From NCBI GenBank assembly GCA_037833965.1, contig AP031355.1, positions 16,951,501 to 17,015,500 on the forward strand: a stretch of 64,000 nt of DNA, written 5' to 3'. The stretch is from Marchantia polymorpha subsp. ruderalis. Lineage: Eukaryota; Streptophyta; Marchantiopsida; Marchantiales; Marchantiaceae. The translations under genes and the position numbers were made by a program. The notes beneath the pieces were generated by a model. It was given only the letters and a program-made list of their open reading frames with translations, was not told the DNA's origin and did not search any database. Shown piece by piece: positions 1-12,649 of this stretch (position 1 is its first letter; each line of letters starts with the position of its first letter).

Positions 1-900
1 CCTTCATGAGTGCAGGCGTCTCCGATCACCGGCGCTAAAGCGAGGGAAAGCAATCGTCCTCGCCCCTTGGAGTTCTCCTGGAAAACACGTCCAGTCCAAT
101 CCTCCCTTCGTCCCGATTAACACCCGCGCATCCCACGAACAATGAAACAGCAGAGAAGAAGAGAGAGGCGGAGACTTATGTTGGCATTCCACGTCGCTCA
201 ATGCTCAGGCTCCTGCACCTCATCTCCTCCTCTCCGCTCGAAGCTTAAGCTCTCTACCTCTGAGTCGACTCTTTTCTTCGAATTTAGCTTCGCCCACGGG
301 CTCTTGTATGGCGATCTCCGGGGGAGCAGTGGGAACAGGCGTCCGAAACTGGATCTTCGCGTCTCGGCAATGCGCAGATGCACACGCCAATCTCGGCTGC
401 AGGAGAAGCGGGCTCGCGGGCTCTCGGGCTCGATGTAGCCTGCAGAAGCTAGCTCGCAAAAAGTCGTTAATCAGGTGACTCCAGGCCAGCATCCCGGGAA
501 TCAAGAGTCTGAGCAGATTTGCGCACACACAGCACTACTGGACGACAACTGCAGCTCGTGTGTGTGATCAGAGCGAAAGCTATGGCTGCCGCTCTGGCTG
601 GCGCACAGCTGTCTCGCGTCGCTCGGACTCGCCGCGCCTTTTTCTTTACTGCTCCTTCACGTTGCTGCCGCTTTGCGCTGATTTGCTTTCCGCTCGCATG
701 CCACTGCACTTCTCCTCCCACGTACCACGTTCTTTTACTTCTTACCGCATCCCGCTCCTCTGAGAACAACCTGGTGAACCATGCTACATCGCAGTAAGGG
801 TGGGACCCACCTCTAATTGTTTCTCCACATTCCCCACAGTTTGTTCTCGACTGGATGTTGCGGTGATTATACCGCATGAGAAAATGAGCATATTCGTTTT
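1..900. other. GC-rich stretch without a supportable gene
   Basis: Base composition is higher in G+C than in the DNA that follows, so overlapping open frames occur on both strands (for example 136 codons on the minus strand at 467-877). They are rich in Arg, Ser and Cys, have low complexity and match no family I recognise. The stretch may be a promoter or first exon of a gene lying left of the window, but nothing here decides that. Confidence 0.4.
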
Positions 901-3900
901 GATTTTAATTTTTCTTCGGATTTATTTTAACATAGTCTGGGTTCTCGAATAAAGTCAATGTGTGCTCATCCATGTAGCTTATACTCTCTATGTATTGGCC
1001 ATGTCACATTTACGTGTAAAATAGTGGATTCTTACTGGGCCACAGTCGTTTTAATTGGTTCCATTTTTAGTGTTTCCGCAATTTATCGGACCCTCACGCA
1101 TGGCGAGCACTTCGATTCTTACGAAAAAAGTTCAACAGGATGGGAGGAAGGAGAATTATAATATGGTTTCGTGTATGACGACGATGAACAATGTATTGTG
1201 GTGAAAATAGCCCTCCCCCCATACAGCCACATACTGTCTTTTCGTTTCCTAGTTATGCGCGCAACTTATATGTAACAGCCTTGTCAAGGAATCTTAGGAT
1301 GTGAAGCTCATTCACTGCATTCGTTGCGGGAACCGAGACTGTCCGAAATTTCAAGAATGATTTCAGGGCTTGGACGCGGGATCTTCATACACTCTGTCCA
1401 GGTGCTCCCCACGCCCCGCGGATATTTGATCCACACGTCAAACTCAATTACACAAAAAACTGGTGAAAGTAGAATCGAAGTTACTGCTCTCACTTGTCAT
1501 GGGTTCTATTTTAATCGGCTGAAAGCATGTTCCGCGGAGTGAAGAGCCTTCCCCACATCCCACCTTCTGGGACAAACCTGTGGTGGGGGACGAACTTTAG
1601 TGAATGTCATGAATAGCAAACGCATTATAGATACTCCTCTGGGTAAGTTGGAAAGTTGACCTGTGGAGGACGCAGGAACATAACGAAAAGGAGTTGGAAA
1701 GTTGGAAAGGCCTCATGCATCCTTTCAAAAAATTGCCTCGTGCTTATGATATCATATTCAATTCGTCATGAGCATCCCAATGTGCTTCGCTTCCTCACTA
1801 AATGAAGATACCCATCGCTAAAATTAGCGAGGAAGCATCTTCAGGCAAATATTGGTCGTGTTTTCTCACTCATATTTCCATGACAAGAAGTCCTTTGTAA
1901 CGCATTCCAAGTGTGTCCCGATAACTTGGAAGAAGTCATACTATAGAAAATTTTCTTATCATCTCTCAAAAATAAAATGTGGCCAAGTGGATAACAAGAA
2001 TGACGGGAAGAGAGAAGGAAGAAGTGGCATTAGGGGTTAAAGCCAAGAGTTTCACAATGATAATATGCACTACAAAAGCTACATTACCTGATTATCTGCA
2101 TCAAAAGGTTTTTAAGAGTACAGTAGATTTTTTTTCGACATCATTCTTACATTTGTATGTGGAATATAGTAGTCCTGTTTATTGATTCGATTGAATAACT
2201 AACCACAAAATTTTGATTTTAGAATCTATTTGCTGAAATGTTACGGCCCTCGAAATGAATGTTTGTACCAATAAGAAAGCCGCGTGAAGCCCGATATCAT
2301 TCGGCTTTCTTTGTACTTTAAAAGACACCATATAACATTCCACTTTTGACTGCTGATCAAATGCCAAATTTAAAACTATCTTGTTACTTAGGCTGAACAC
2401 GTTTAACATTGACCCATTTGGACAATGGAATGAATGGCTTGGCCTGAACAGGAACTTTCCTACCAACCCACTGAATCAAGTGAACGTCCACTTACAAATT
2501 TTAGTTATTTGTTTTCCTTGAATTGAATGTCATGTTCTGGCGTTCTCCAGCTTAGATCTCCTTAGTGTATGGAAGATCTCTGAGTTCGGAGCGCTGCAAC
2601 AGCAATAATATTAGCAACTTCTGTATGTCGCGGGCCAGCCCCATGTGGTTGAGGGAATCTGTTTGGCAGTATTCCATGGTATTAATTATTAATTTTAGAC
2701 TGAAAATTTTGATACTGACAGTGTGAAGAGGAGCCTCGGTGATCTCAAAATTTGCCATCGTTGTGATTGATCTTAGTGAAGATCTCTCTTCGATGTCAAC
2801 CTAGCTGGCTGAGGAAATACACGAAAGATCTCAGAAATTCTCACCAGTTCAGGGGCAGTATTCGCGGTGCGAAATATGCTGACTTCAAGACTGAATAACT
2901 TCGAGAGTTGTTGTATTGTTGCGAGTCACATCTTAGTGGCATGATGACAAGATTCCAGTAAACGAGCACAGAAGGACCAGAGCTACAAAAGCCCCCACAA
3001 CGATCAGCGGAGGATGCCGAGAGCTTGGCAGAGATCGATGGAGGACAGCGCTCGTTTGGACACTATATAATGCAATGAAGCTGTAAAGGGAGTTTAGCGG
3101 AACATAAGTTAGCGGGACAGCAGTGGAATTCGCAGTCCAACGTGAGCAACCAGCTAGCGATTTTGTGAGGCCTATGCTGTTCCCATGTAGATTTGGGGCG
3201 GCCACTCGTTGGTCACCCTCTTATTTTAGTGCTCTCGCTGGTTGCCAGCGCTGTGACCAGAGGATTCCTTCGACATTCGAAATGCTCGAGACTGCTTTTC
3301 CATGGACCGACCAAGATTATACTGGCTGGTGGGACCATTGACAGAGCTGTGAGCAATTTTGTTGGGACCACGCTCATGGGGTCGGAGGTACTCGTGTTGG
3401 TAACCAATAATTGACTTCGCTGACACTGTGCGCACCCGAAAGACAAGCAGCCGGACAGGAAACAGCCCACACTCAAGCTGGGCCTCAAGTCACGCTTCAG
3501 AATTTAAGGATTCAGGAATCACGGTGTACAGACCACGGGAGAAGTTTGAATCTCGGTCAAACTCAAAACTTAACTCCTGATGGTGTGATTTGAATGATGG
3601 GCATATGTCTCGCAGATTCTGAAGATGGATCTGACGATCGATCTAGCCAATTTGTTTGTGGGTGTTCTCAATTATCAGATTGTACGCATTACGCGGGTTC
3701 AGGACCCAGTAACAGAGTGCAGTATAAACTCGTGTTGGTTAAAGCCTGCCTCAAACTCCTAACCATTACGTTTCTCCAAGACTTGCAGAGCAAATGTTAG
3801 GTGGTGTACACTCTGTACAGTGTGAAGAAGGATGTCCAGGGATGCTAAACTGAGAGTGGCGGCCAATGACCCGACCCGAGTCGAACGGATTTTGTCAATT

Positions 3901-6789
3901 CTCCACGTTGGGTTTTCAAGTGCTCATGCAAATTTGGCAGATGCGGATCTGCTCCTTACATGATTCATCCTCCATAAACCAAAAGCTTAGGATCTGGGTC
4001 TGCAACCTACGCAGTTCATCTGACCCAGATCCAAATGTTTGCCTAGACGGATATGCTACACCGCAATTCCGAAAGTGTTCATTTTCAAGGGATATGATGG
4101 AGGACCTAGTAAACAGTCTGCTGCAACCATAATATTTTAGTCACACGATTCTTCCCTCCCATGACAAACTCAGGAAGTTGGAAAATGTGCTTGTCAGTAA
4201 ACAAAAAGCTCCTTTTCCCATATCAGTTGCATGCAACTGCTCGAATGCAGAAATTGGATTCAAAAGGACCAAGATAAGGGGAGACTCGACTGCCCTACTC
4301 CGTTTCAAAAAAAATAATGCCACTTCCTCGTTGTGGGCTTGATGGGATCTTCCCATCTTTTTTGCTATCCACTTGGCCCCTTTTCCTCGTCGTTGTTGAA
4401 TAGATTGCCGCGTATGAGAAAACTCCACATCGCACAGAGTGCACTTCCACGTGTGTACAGAGACAACCCTTAGGGCTGCCCGGCTCAATGCTAGATAGAA
4501 TGATGGCGTGTATATGATGCAAAAAGTAGAAAAGCAGCGAGGCGCAAAAACATTTATTCCACATTTTAGGTTGGGCTCTTTGCTGGGAGGAGCTAGTGCT
4601 TAGGTAGGAGCATTTCTGTGGTCGAGGCTTCACGAGTGCCTCGGGAAGCATACCCGAGAACCATTCATCAATTCCAGGGTAGCTTCCGAAGGTGCCCAGT
4701 CAATCACTGATCTAAGCACCCCGGCACCGTAGACCGAAATTTTACCGCGCGATTCAAGTTTATATCGAAGTTTATATTCAAGTTTACAGTGGAAGTGAAG
4801 CTGAGTTCGTGCATGGTGCTCATTCTATATTACTTTATATCATCGGACGACTCAGTATTGCGTACCGTGGGTCAGTGTAAAACCATTGTTCAGTTCTAGA
4901 TCGACAAGAGCTGTGACAGAGAGTTTTGACCACGATAAGAAAAGTGAGGCACAGTGTAGGCCCCACAAGCAGCTGGGTTAGATGCTGATATGACGAGAAG
5001 TAAATCATGAAAACCAAATGAGGAAAGCACACCATGCACCACGAGATCCTCACCTATCGTTACAAGGACTGCTCTGAAACTCCACATGACCGGACCCAGA
5101 AACTCGGAGTGAGAACTGGGATCGGCTGTCTGGTAAACGTGTGGGCCAAGTTTGAAGTTGCGTCTTTGAGCTGTTTCAACAAGACAAGAATTTTCTCCTC
5201 CGTAGTGCTGTCAGATGTTTGGTTCATCATTAGCATTCTGCTTCAGATTCACAGAGACACCCCGTGAGACTAAGATTCATCTGAGACACGCGAGGTGCAT
5301 ACATGCATGTCTGACCCGCTGCATGTAAAGATTTATTCCATCTTCAGTTCAATGGTGACAAGGTAAGCTCTGATGTACGAATGTTTCCAACTTATTACAG
5401 TACCACAGAGTCATCCAGATTCTCCTTTACAAATGCGCCGAGTCTTCAATTGACCGTACTCATAAGATATTTCAAAACTCGTAAAATGGAGGAGTAACTA
5501 TGGGTGGAGCTTTCAACTCTTGATGTTCCAGATTCACTCTCCAGGCTCACTCAAATGATAGAATCTCGGGTATCGGGAACAGCGAACGTTCTGCATGGAG
5601 TCAACGATACACTGTCCTCTGAGTGTAAATTGCTAGTAGAAGTCGCGTCAGAGTTAGTGACCATGGCACCACGGATGACAGGAAAGGCTATCCTGGACAG
5701 TAGACTTTCTCTTGAGTCACTCTCAGCAGCGAAGAGTTGAACCAAGCCAGGAGTTACATTTTCCTATTCTGTATTTTGGACAAATCAGTTTTCCTCAAAT
5801 GCATCGGTCATGTGACATACTGACATAAAATGTTACAGATAAGATCCGTTTGTCACAATTTTGTCTGCACACCTGGTGGCAGGTAATTTGTAATTTTGTA
5901 GCCATTGCAAGTCGCCCACTCCATATCATACGAAGAGACTTCATACCAAAGAAGAGTAACTTTCCTGGTCTCGGTTGAACAAAGCAAGCAGATGTGGTGC
6001 TCCGTCAAACCTCAAACGATCATCTGTCTGTGAGAAGCATCTACAGTGAGTCTAGCTCCCGATGAGCAACGATGACTAGATAACCACTGAAACCTGGAAT
6101 CATATTCACTGAGAGTAAGATTGCACACTGTCAGAGGACCGTTGCAGATCGGCGTTGTGAGGAGTCGTAGAGTTTGAACGTTCGTAATGTATATCTCTCT
6201 TACCTTGCGGTCTCTTGTCGTATTTTGTGCGATCCTAACAGATCTTGTTCATTGGTGGCTCACAGTCGTGAGTTCTCATTGAAACCACAACATTCGAATC
6301 ATCACTTTGGGATAGATCACAATATATTCCCGGGACGTGCTGGCCTTGAAAGGGTGTGACTAGACGAAAACTGGTGTGCACTTCATCCTCACTCTTTTCA
6401 GCTCACGAGGACCTGAATCTATGGACTCGGTCTGGCCTGCGCAAAGCCACCTCTGCAAGCTCAATCATGAAGGAAAAACAAACCGGATCCAGATTCGAAT
6501 CTCATTTCGAGGAATCTGCATGAGGTGCATGTGCCATCGGAATGGGCTTCGGTGGAATGGAATTTAAGTTGTATCGACCAGTTATGTGTCGACCTGGAGT
6601 GAATGTTTGGCAATTTCCAGGTGGGATAAGGGCTTGGGGCCATTGTTCAGGAAGAATGTGCAAGAACTGTCACCGTAGTTTGCCTCCAATCTGCGGATCC
6701 CTTGACCTGCCGTTATATAGCGGAGGGAGTGGGTGCAACCATTATTTTTTCATGTACATATTATTTTCGTTGTATCTGGATTTTCAATT
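901..6789. other. Long intergenic region, no gene recognised
   Basis: No conserved domain or convincing exon chain was found on either strand. Short open frames (60 to 118 codons) are scattered and mostly lack ATG starts. The only structure noted is a short imperfect inverted repeat: 1977-2035 on plus resembles 4330-4398 on minus and encodes similar peptides (see findings). Composition is intermediate, not as AT-rich as the island that follows. Confidence 0.5.
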
Positions 6790-8160
6790 CTTGTGAACCA
6801 ATGTATAGATCTACCAGTAAAAAAAAGTTTTACATATATCTGTATGTATTTTTAAAGCACAATATTTAGATGATAATATCTCAACACAAATTGATCCCAA
6901 TGATCTATTCCACATTCAAGATCCAAAAATCATATTTCATTCATACTAATAGCCTCATCAAATTTTACTATGATCAATACATCAACAAACTCATATTTTG
7001 ATCACAATCAAAAGTTGGAATTGATAGAACAAATACTTCTGAGGAATTAAATTTTTTAAAGTTCATCCTTGTTCATCCTTGTTATTTCTCTTCATATTTT
7101 GAATGAAAATTGCAAAATTAATGGCATGATAGATATAATCAAATATATCACTAACATGCCAAAGAATTTATATAGAAATTAATTATAAAGATATTATTAC
7201 GCTATCTATATATATGATCAGATGAAGTTATATATTACAAATCAACATGATATGTTCAAACATTATACATACATACATCATCATGGCAAACTTTTTGGAT
7301 TAAACATCTAACTCACTTGTTATTTTAATCTGAAGAAATATATATGTTTGTACATTAGATTTTCTAATAATTTTGATAGGAATTTATAATTTATAATCAT
7401 TTACTTTTGTAAGTTTGGACATCTTGACAGTTTGGACACACTAAATTATATTAGAATTTATTTTTATCAATTTTACATTATTTACAATATAAACACATAA
7501 AAAATTGAATTATTACTAAAAATAATAATGTCTTTAACATTATTATTATTTGGGATATTTTTGTAGGATAAACTTCATGTTCCATTGATGTAGATTCCAT
7601 GAAGTGGATTCAAGTAGTTTGTATTGACTCTCTTCCATTGTGATGTCTTACTCAGTGACGTTAGAGTTTTTTTTCAACAAATTGATTATATGTTTAGATT
7701 TTGAAATTGTAGACAAACACAATGAAGGAAGAATTGATGTTATACTTTTTTAGAAAATTTCAAAAAAATCTGATTTTTAATTTTTATTCAACATCTATAA
7801 TCACAAAAGAATTATATTTTTGTTAAATAATGATAAAACAGCTTATTGCTATAACTTTGAACATTACCAACAAAAATTTAATGCATTTCTAGTTTCTTAT
7901 TTACAAACTCATGAAGCTAAAATTTTTTTATAATGATATAATTAATTGCATGATGTTTTAAAAAAATATGATGTAATTTTATCTCATTTTGCATATAAAT
8001 ATCAATTTATTTATATGTAATGGTAAAAAAATCAAAATATATAGAAATCATAAAAAAATTATTAAGCTTATATTTTATCATTTTAAAAATAATCTAAAAA
8101 ATGAATATTGTATCCAAGGATGAAAAAAAATGAATAAACTGTAAATTAAAAAATTACACT
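6790..8160 (+). mobile_element. AT-rich dispersed repeat element, copy 1
   Basis: This very AT-rich stretch is clearly homologous, in inverted orientation, to 60600-62625. Shared landmarks in the same order include CTACCAGTAAAA near 6813, GATAATATCTCAAC near 6871, CCAACTTTTGATT in complement near 7014, TATAAAGATATTATTAC near 7184, TTGATGTAGATTCC near 7587, CAACAAATTGATTATATGTT near 7675 and AACTCATGAAGC near 7905. Similarity fades after about 8160 (TTGTATCCAAGGATG near 8108 is the last clear match). No long ORF, LTR or terminal inverted repeat was found, so the class (non-autonomous DNA transposon, Helitron-like or decayed retroelement) is unknown. The homology is seen directly; the mobile nature is inferred from the two copies. 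Confidence 0.7.
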
Positions 8161-9750
8161 AAATTGTATAAAACTCTTGCTTCTAAGATATGGTTGCATA
8201 CGGAATGATTGGAATGCAACCATTCAATAATTTCTTCTTTGTCTCAAAAGAATGACAAAATGATTAAAATAAATTCCAATTTGATTTATTTATTTTTATT
8301 TTGTGTATTAAAAATTTCAAATATTCAGTATATATGATGATATTACATAAAAAATTATCCTATATACTACATTACACATCATTAAAATATATAATTTAGA
8401 AATGCATCATAAATTATAGGTAAATGAATTATAGAAAATGAACTGCTTATTAAAAATATTAAGAAATGTTTAATGTGAAGAATGAAATTTAGATTTTGTT
8501 TTGATAAATATGTATCACCGGCTAACTCCATTTATCTTGTATCACAAAAGGTGGTTAATGTAAATGCAATGTATTTGATATTAGTACGGATAAAATTTCT
8601 AAAGATGGAAGAGTTTAATATGTATCTTATTCATGACAAATCATGAAGAAAATGTTCTCTTTTATAAACAACGAACAATATTCAATATAAGCTGTTAACA
8701 ATATTGTTATCTGAAATCTATAATCATCTTATAATCTATGTATTCCAAAGAAAAAAAATCTAATATCATTATTGACGTCACATTTTCTTAAGCAATATAT
8801 GAGCAGTTTTTAAAAATAAATAGACTAAATATTGATGGCTAGATATTTCATTCTTATGAAGATGTTTGATACACGCTTGATGTGTATGAGTCATATCATT
8901 GACTTTGCTTGAGATTATTGCGCATTTATTTTTTAAGTGCAACAAACATTGCATGAGCATTGTGTTATTTACCATTTATCATTATACTCGTCACTTTACA
9001 ACATTGCATTAGTTGTAAAATGATGAATGTAGTTATTTGTTTTAGACAATTTGGTTATTCTAGTGATCTATATTGTATCGATCTAGATTATTCTTAGTTG
9101 TTTTGGATTGTTATACTTTTGAAACATAAGGCCTAGTTGGCCCTTTCGTTTCTCTATCATAAAATTAATAAGATTTTTCTATTAATATAAATAATTTACT
9201 TGTCCCCTTTTTGATCTTTCGCTAGAAAGATAATTCATATAAAGATATACATAGATTAACACATTGCACAATATTTTATATATTGAATGAAATTTGTAAT
9301 CACATATGTAAGTTAAGGATGTTTGATCATTAGAGAACTTCCGAGCCTTATTTATCAAACTTTTACCTTTTTCATTCCCTACTAAGTTTGTCTATGGGAG
9401 CATCCATGAATATCTACCCCTTTGATGGTAGTTAAATTTTGATGCTTTCCCTTTTAAACAAATTGTGAATGGCCTGGATATTTTAAATAAACACTGGTCA
9501 GACAAGGTAAGCTAACCATCATGATATTATACATGATGTAATATAAGTTGTAGAAACTACATTCAAATGCACAATAGGTTGACTGAGGAGGAAGTGTTAG
9601 GTCAACAACTGTTCGGTACCTATAGTCCAGGTAGACGCAACGCTTCATTACAAACGCGACTTTCACAAAACATCGAAAAAGAATATTTATTTAGATGACG
9701 ACTTCTTATATATTTTCTCTGCTCGTTGTAAGCTGGTCTCGGAATATAAA
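8161..9750. other. AT-rich island continuing from the repeat element
   Basis: Composition stays AT-rich up to about 9700 and then changes abruptly to the GC-rich SPT4 upstream region. I could not align this part to the second copy of the element, so it is either the diverged remainder of the same insertion or different repeats. No coding exon was recognised. Confidence 0.5.
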
Positions 9751-10205
9751 GGAATAAACTGGAAAACTATCTGGACTCTAGACATGGACCGCCAAGTCCT
9801 CATGCCCCGCTAGTGAAGTTGAACCGCTGGTCCGATCCGAGTGTCCGAGATCTCGGGCCTCGGAATCTGAGACTGAACCGACTGACGTTAGATTGTCTCA
9901 CTCTCTGTGCCAGGTTTAGTGCCGGTCGAGCCAAAAGAGACAGACAAGCTTTGGCGCGTCCTACAGTACTTCGAAACCGGGCTGTTTGAATAGTTGTCCG
10001 GTAGAGCCGGTTTTATCTCGGAGGTGAAGACTCTGTGCCAGTACGCCGGCCCGGTGAAATTGGTCTTGTGATCCGATTGCTCCTGGCGACGGGCAACGAC
10101 TAAAATCGTTGGAATCGCGATGGAGGGCAAGGGTCGCGTGCGTTCATCGTCGTTCCCGGTATCGTTGCTCTGAGGAATCTTTCGTCGTCAGAAGTGTCTT
10201 GTGCG
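9751..10205 (+). promoter_or_regulatory. GC-rich upstream region of SPT4
   Basis: The sequence changes sharply from AT-rich to GC-rich about 450 bp before the SPT4 start codon and is rich in CG dinucleotides, as in promoters and 5' leaders of broadly expressed genes. No clear TATA box was seen close to the gene. The transcription start cannot be placed from sequence alone. Minus-strand open frames here (for example 9888-10130) look like composition artefacts. Confidence 0.4.
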
Positions 10206-11773
10206 ATGCAGGGCCACGTCGCGCAAATTCCCACTAGCTTCGGCAAGGAGCTTCGAGCCTGTTTGCGATGCAGCCTTGTCAAGACTTACAATCAGGTGCA
10301 GTGTTTTCACGCCCCTCGTTGTTGAGTTCTTCGCTGATTTTGAAGGAGAGCCAATCAGAAGCTTAATGTCTGATTGCAGCTGGCAGACATAATCAATGTC
10401 CTCTGTTCATTATCCATCTTTGAATTATCGAGTAAAGTACGGCCTTGTGTGAGCGACAAGGGGTTCAATAGCCATCTCGCTTTGTTAGGGTTTTGGGTTT
10501 ACCTCTTCACCTGGAATGTAGAGTGCAGGGCAAGCTTGGGAATTTTTTGGGCAGTTGCTTCAAGAAATTACTCCCATTTGACGCTGTCTGACTTTCGTCC
10601 TAGGACAATCCATTCCGTGTTCACTATGTGCCCGCTTGGTGATGCACAAATTTGTAATTAGCATGGACACTTTGTCACGTTTGATTCTCTCTGTTGGAAC
10701 TTACTTCTCTGTAGTTTCAGTTACTTGTGATTTACACTGTCCCCTGTATTGAATGTTTCAGTTTACAGACACTGGATGTGAGAATTGTCCATTTTTTAAC
10801 ATGGATCAAGACAATGATCGAGTGCTTGAATGCACAACACCCAATTTTGCAGGGTAATTGTCACACTTTAAGTACATGTATGACCTATCACGTTTCTTAC
10901 ATGGTTACTGCTATATGACACACACAACTGACTTTTCTTATTTATGGAGGAAAGTAATGAGGTTGTCGCTCAATTCATTATCATTTATCCTTTCTGGTTT
11001 GTGGTCGTGTATCTTAGTCGAAGGCGTTCAGCCAGATATTATTTCTCATACATATCGTCCGAATTTATTTTTTCTTCAGAGTTATTGCATCCATGGAGCC
11101 ATCTGGTAGCTGGGCAGCACGTTGGCAAAGAATAAGTAAGAGAGTTACCCTCGCTCTCATTATCTCCTTTGTACTTTTTGTTGGGGACAGGAGTCTGCCT
11201 TGAATTCGATAGATTGGGATAATCGGAGTCACCAGTTTAACGGGTAAATGATTTTGTATTATCCTGTGTGCATATCCTTATGTGGCAACAAACTTATCGT
11301 TCAGGCAAATTTGCTCCTGGTTGTTACGCACTTTCCGTCACTGGCATGCTTCCAGAAGAGATGCAGGTATGTCCAGTAGCACTGTCCTTGTTCACTTAGC
11401 AAATGTAGCAAGAACTATCTCAATTTTACTGTTCCCTGCCCACAGAACATGAGACCAAATCGCTTGTAACTTTCATACGGTGAAGAGACCAGAAGTTTAT
11501 GTTGGAAGAAACTCGTGAATTAGAGATCAGGGTTAATAGATTATGATGTGGTCATGTCAAGCCGTGTCAAACCTCAACTTCACGTGCATCGAGGAAGTCA
11601 GCTAGGTGCACTGTTTGTTCCTGATATGCCAGGTTTACTGCTGTATGGTCATATCTGTGTGCGATTTGTACTGGCTTTCGTCGGAATATAAAATTCTACT
11701 GAAGTTTTTTTGGTGGTGGAATGTGCAGGCTATTTGCGAACATAATAATGTGCGCTATGTTCCTCGCAACTGA
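10206..11773 (+). CDS. SPT4: Transcription elongation factor SPT4 homologue
   Basis: Five exons, 10206-10295, 10762-10853, 11080-11135, 11305-11366 and 11729-11773, join in phase with GT-AG introns to a 114-aa protein, close to the usual length of about 115 to 120 residues. It begins MQGHVAQIPTSFGKELRACL. The four zinc ligands of the family are present: Cys19, Cys22, Cys36 and Cys39 (CLRC and CENC). Conserved blocks follow: TTPNFAG, SWAARWQRI, KFAPGCYALSV and a C-terminal VRYVPRN. From family knowledge, SPT4 is the small zinc-binding partner of SPT5 (DSIF complex), which binds RNA polymerase II in the nucleus and promotes processive elongation. The start was chosen because it precedes the conserved QIPTSFG block directly. 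All splice phases close. The neighbours are repeat islands, so there is no functional clustering. Confidence 0.95.
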
Positions 11774-12190
11774 GCTGTTAAAAAATTTCGTGCAATTGCT
11801 CTGAAGTTTAAAAAGGAACAATCTTCGATAACATTGAACTCATTCATAAAGGATGGACATGACCCATGGCTTTAGCAGCTTGATTAGTTTCTGAAAGAAC
11901 TGTATCGGAAGCCAGTTGACTTCAGCAGTTAGGTGATAAATCTCATTAATGCATTTAGATCCAAGACAAGGTACGTAGTATTTTAAGTTGTTCTTCTTCT
12001 AGAGAAGGTTGATTTACACACCATGATTCTTATTGGCTTCTGAGCTCCGGATTATCTGAAGGGAGGCTGATCAGCAATTCTCGCAGACGCTTTCGTCAGC
12101 AGAGTAGTAAATAGCAAATAGAAAGCACATATAATTAAAATGGAATGCCGAATTTTGGACGAGCCGTTTTAAAGTTAGGAGAAACCATCT
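11774..12190. other. SPT4 downstream region
   Basis: This holds the probable SPT4 3' UTR and spacer. AT-rich patches occur shortly after the stop codon, but no canonical AATAAA was noted. No other gene was recognised. Confidence 0.4.
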
Positions 12191-12265
12191 GCTTTATGGT
12201 GGGCTTAAGTGGTGCACTAAAGCGCCGAAAATCCCTAGTGCACCACTTAAGCCCACCAGCAAAGC
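12191..12265. repeat. Perfect 22-bp inverted repeat with 16-nt loop
   Basis: The arm at 12198-12219 (GGTGGGCTTAAGTGGTGCAC and two more bases) is exactly complementary to 12236-12257, with a 16-nt loop. Five more pairs (GCTTT with AAAGC) can form outside the perfect stem across a small bulge. The arm is the size of a small RNA, but the loop is very short for a typical plant microRNA precursor. It is the first of three hairpins within 460 bp. Confidence 0.8.
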
Positions 12266-12307
12266 AAAGCAAGGAGAAGTGTGGTGTGGAGTGGCGGCAT
12301 TTACTGC

Positions 12308-12351
12308 CAATCACTCTATTGCTGGATACAGCAAGAGAGTGGTGATTGGTT
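12308..12351. repeat. Imperfect inverted repeat (second hairpin of the cluster)
   Basis: CCAATCACTCTATTGCTG pairs with the downstream CAGCAAGAGAGTGGTGATTG, with a few bulged or mismatched positions and a very short loop. It lies about 50 bp after the perfect 22-bp hairpin. Confidence 0.6.
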
Positions 12352-12607
12352 TGGGATAATCTGCTATAAATGAGTGAGTGATGAACAAGAAAATACTTGA
12401 GTTTAATGTAATGATTAATTTCATGGGAACGTTCATGGTCTACTTGAAGAATAATCGAGCACACTTCAGAAGTATGAACAACTGCTGATCGACCGTGCAC
12501 CTGTCCTTTATTCAGTGATGTGCACATCCGAGTCCAACATCAAACGGTGCATCCACCTGTAATCTGAGATTATACTGCCAATCATATTGCCTATGAAGAG
12601 CTGCAAC

Positions 12608-12649
12608 TGTAAGGAGAACAGGCTGCAACTGCAACCTGTTCTCCTTACA
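12608..12649. repeat. Perfect 15-bp inverted repeat (third hairpin of the cluster)
   Basis: TGTAAGGAGAACAGG at 12608-12622 is exactly complementary to CCTGTTCTCCTTACA at 12635-12649, around a 12-nt loop (CTGCAACTGCAA). The loop repeats the CTGCAACTG that also precedes the left arm. Confidence 0.8.

Noticed and set aside
467-877. 136-codon minus-strand open frame
   Set aside because: Arg/Cys/Ala-rich low-complexity peptide in a GC-rich stretch, overlapped by frames on the other strand; no family and no splice signals.
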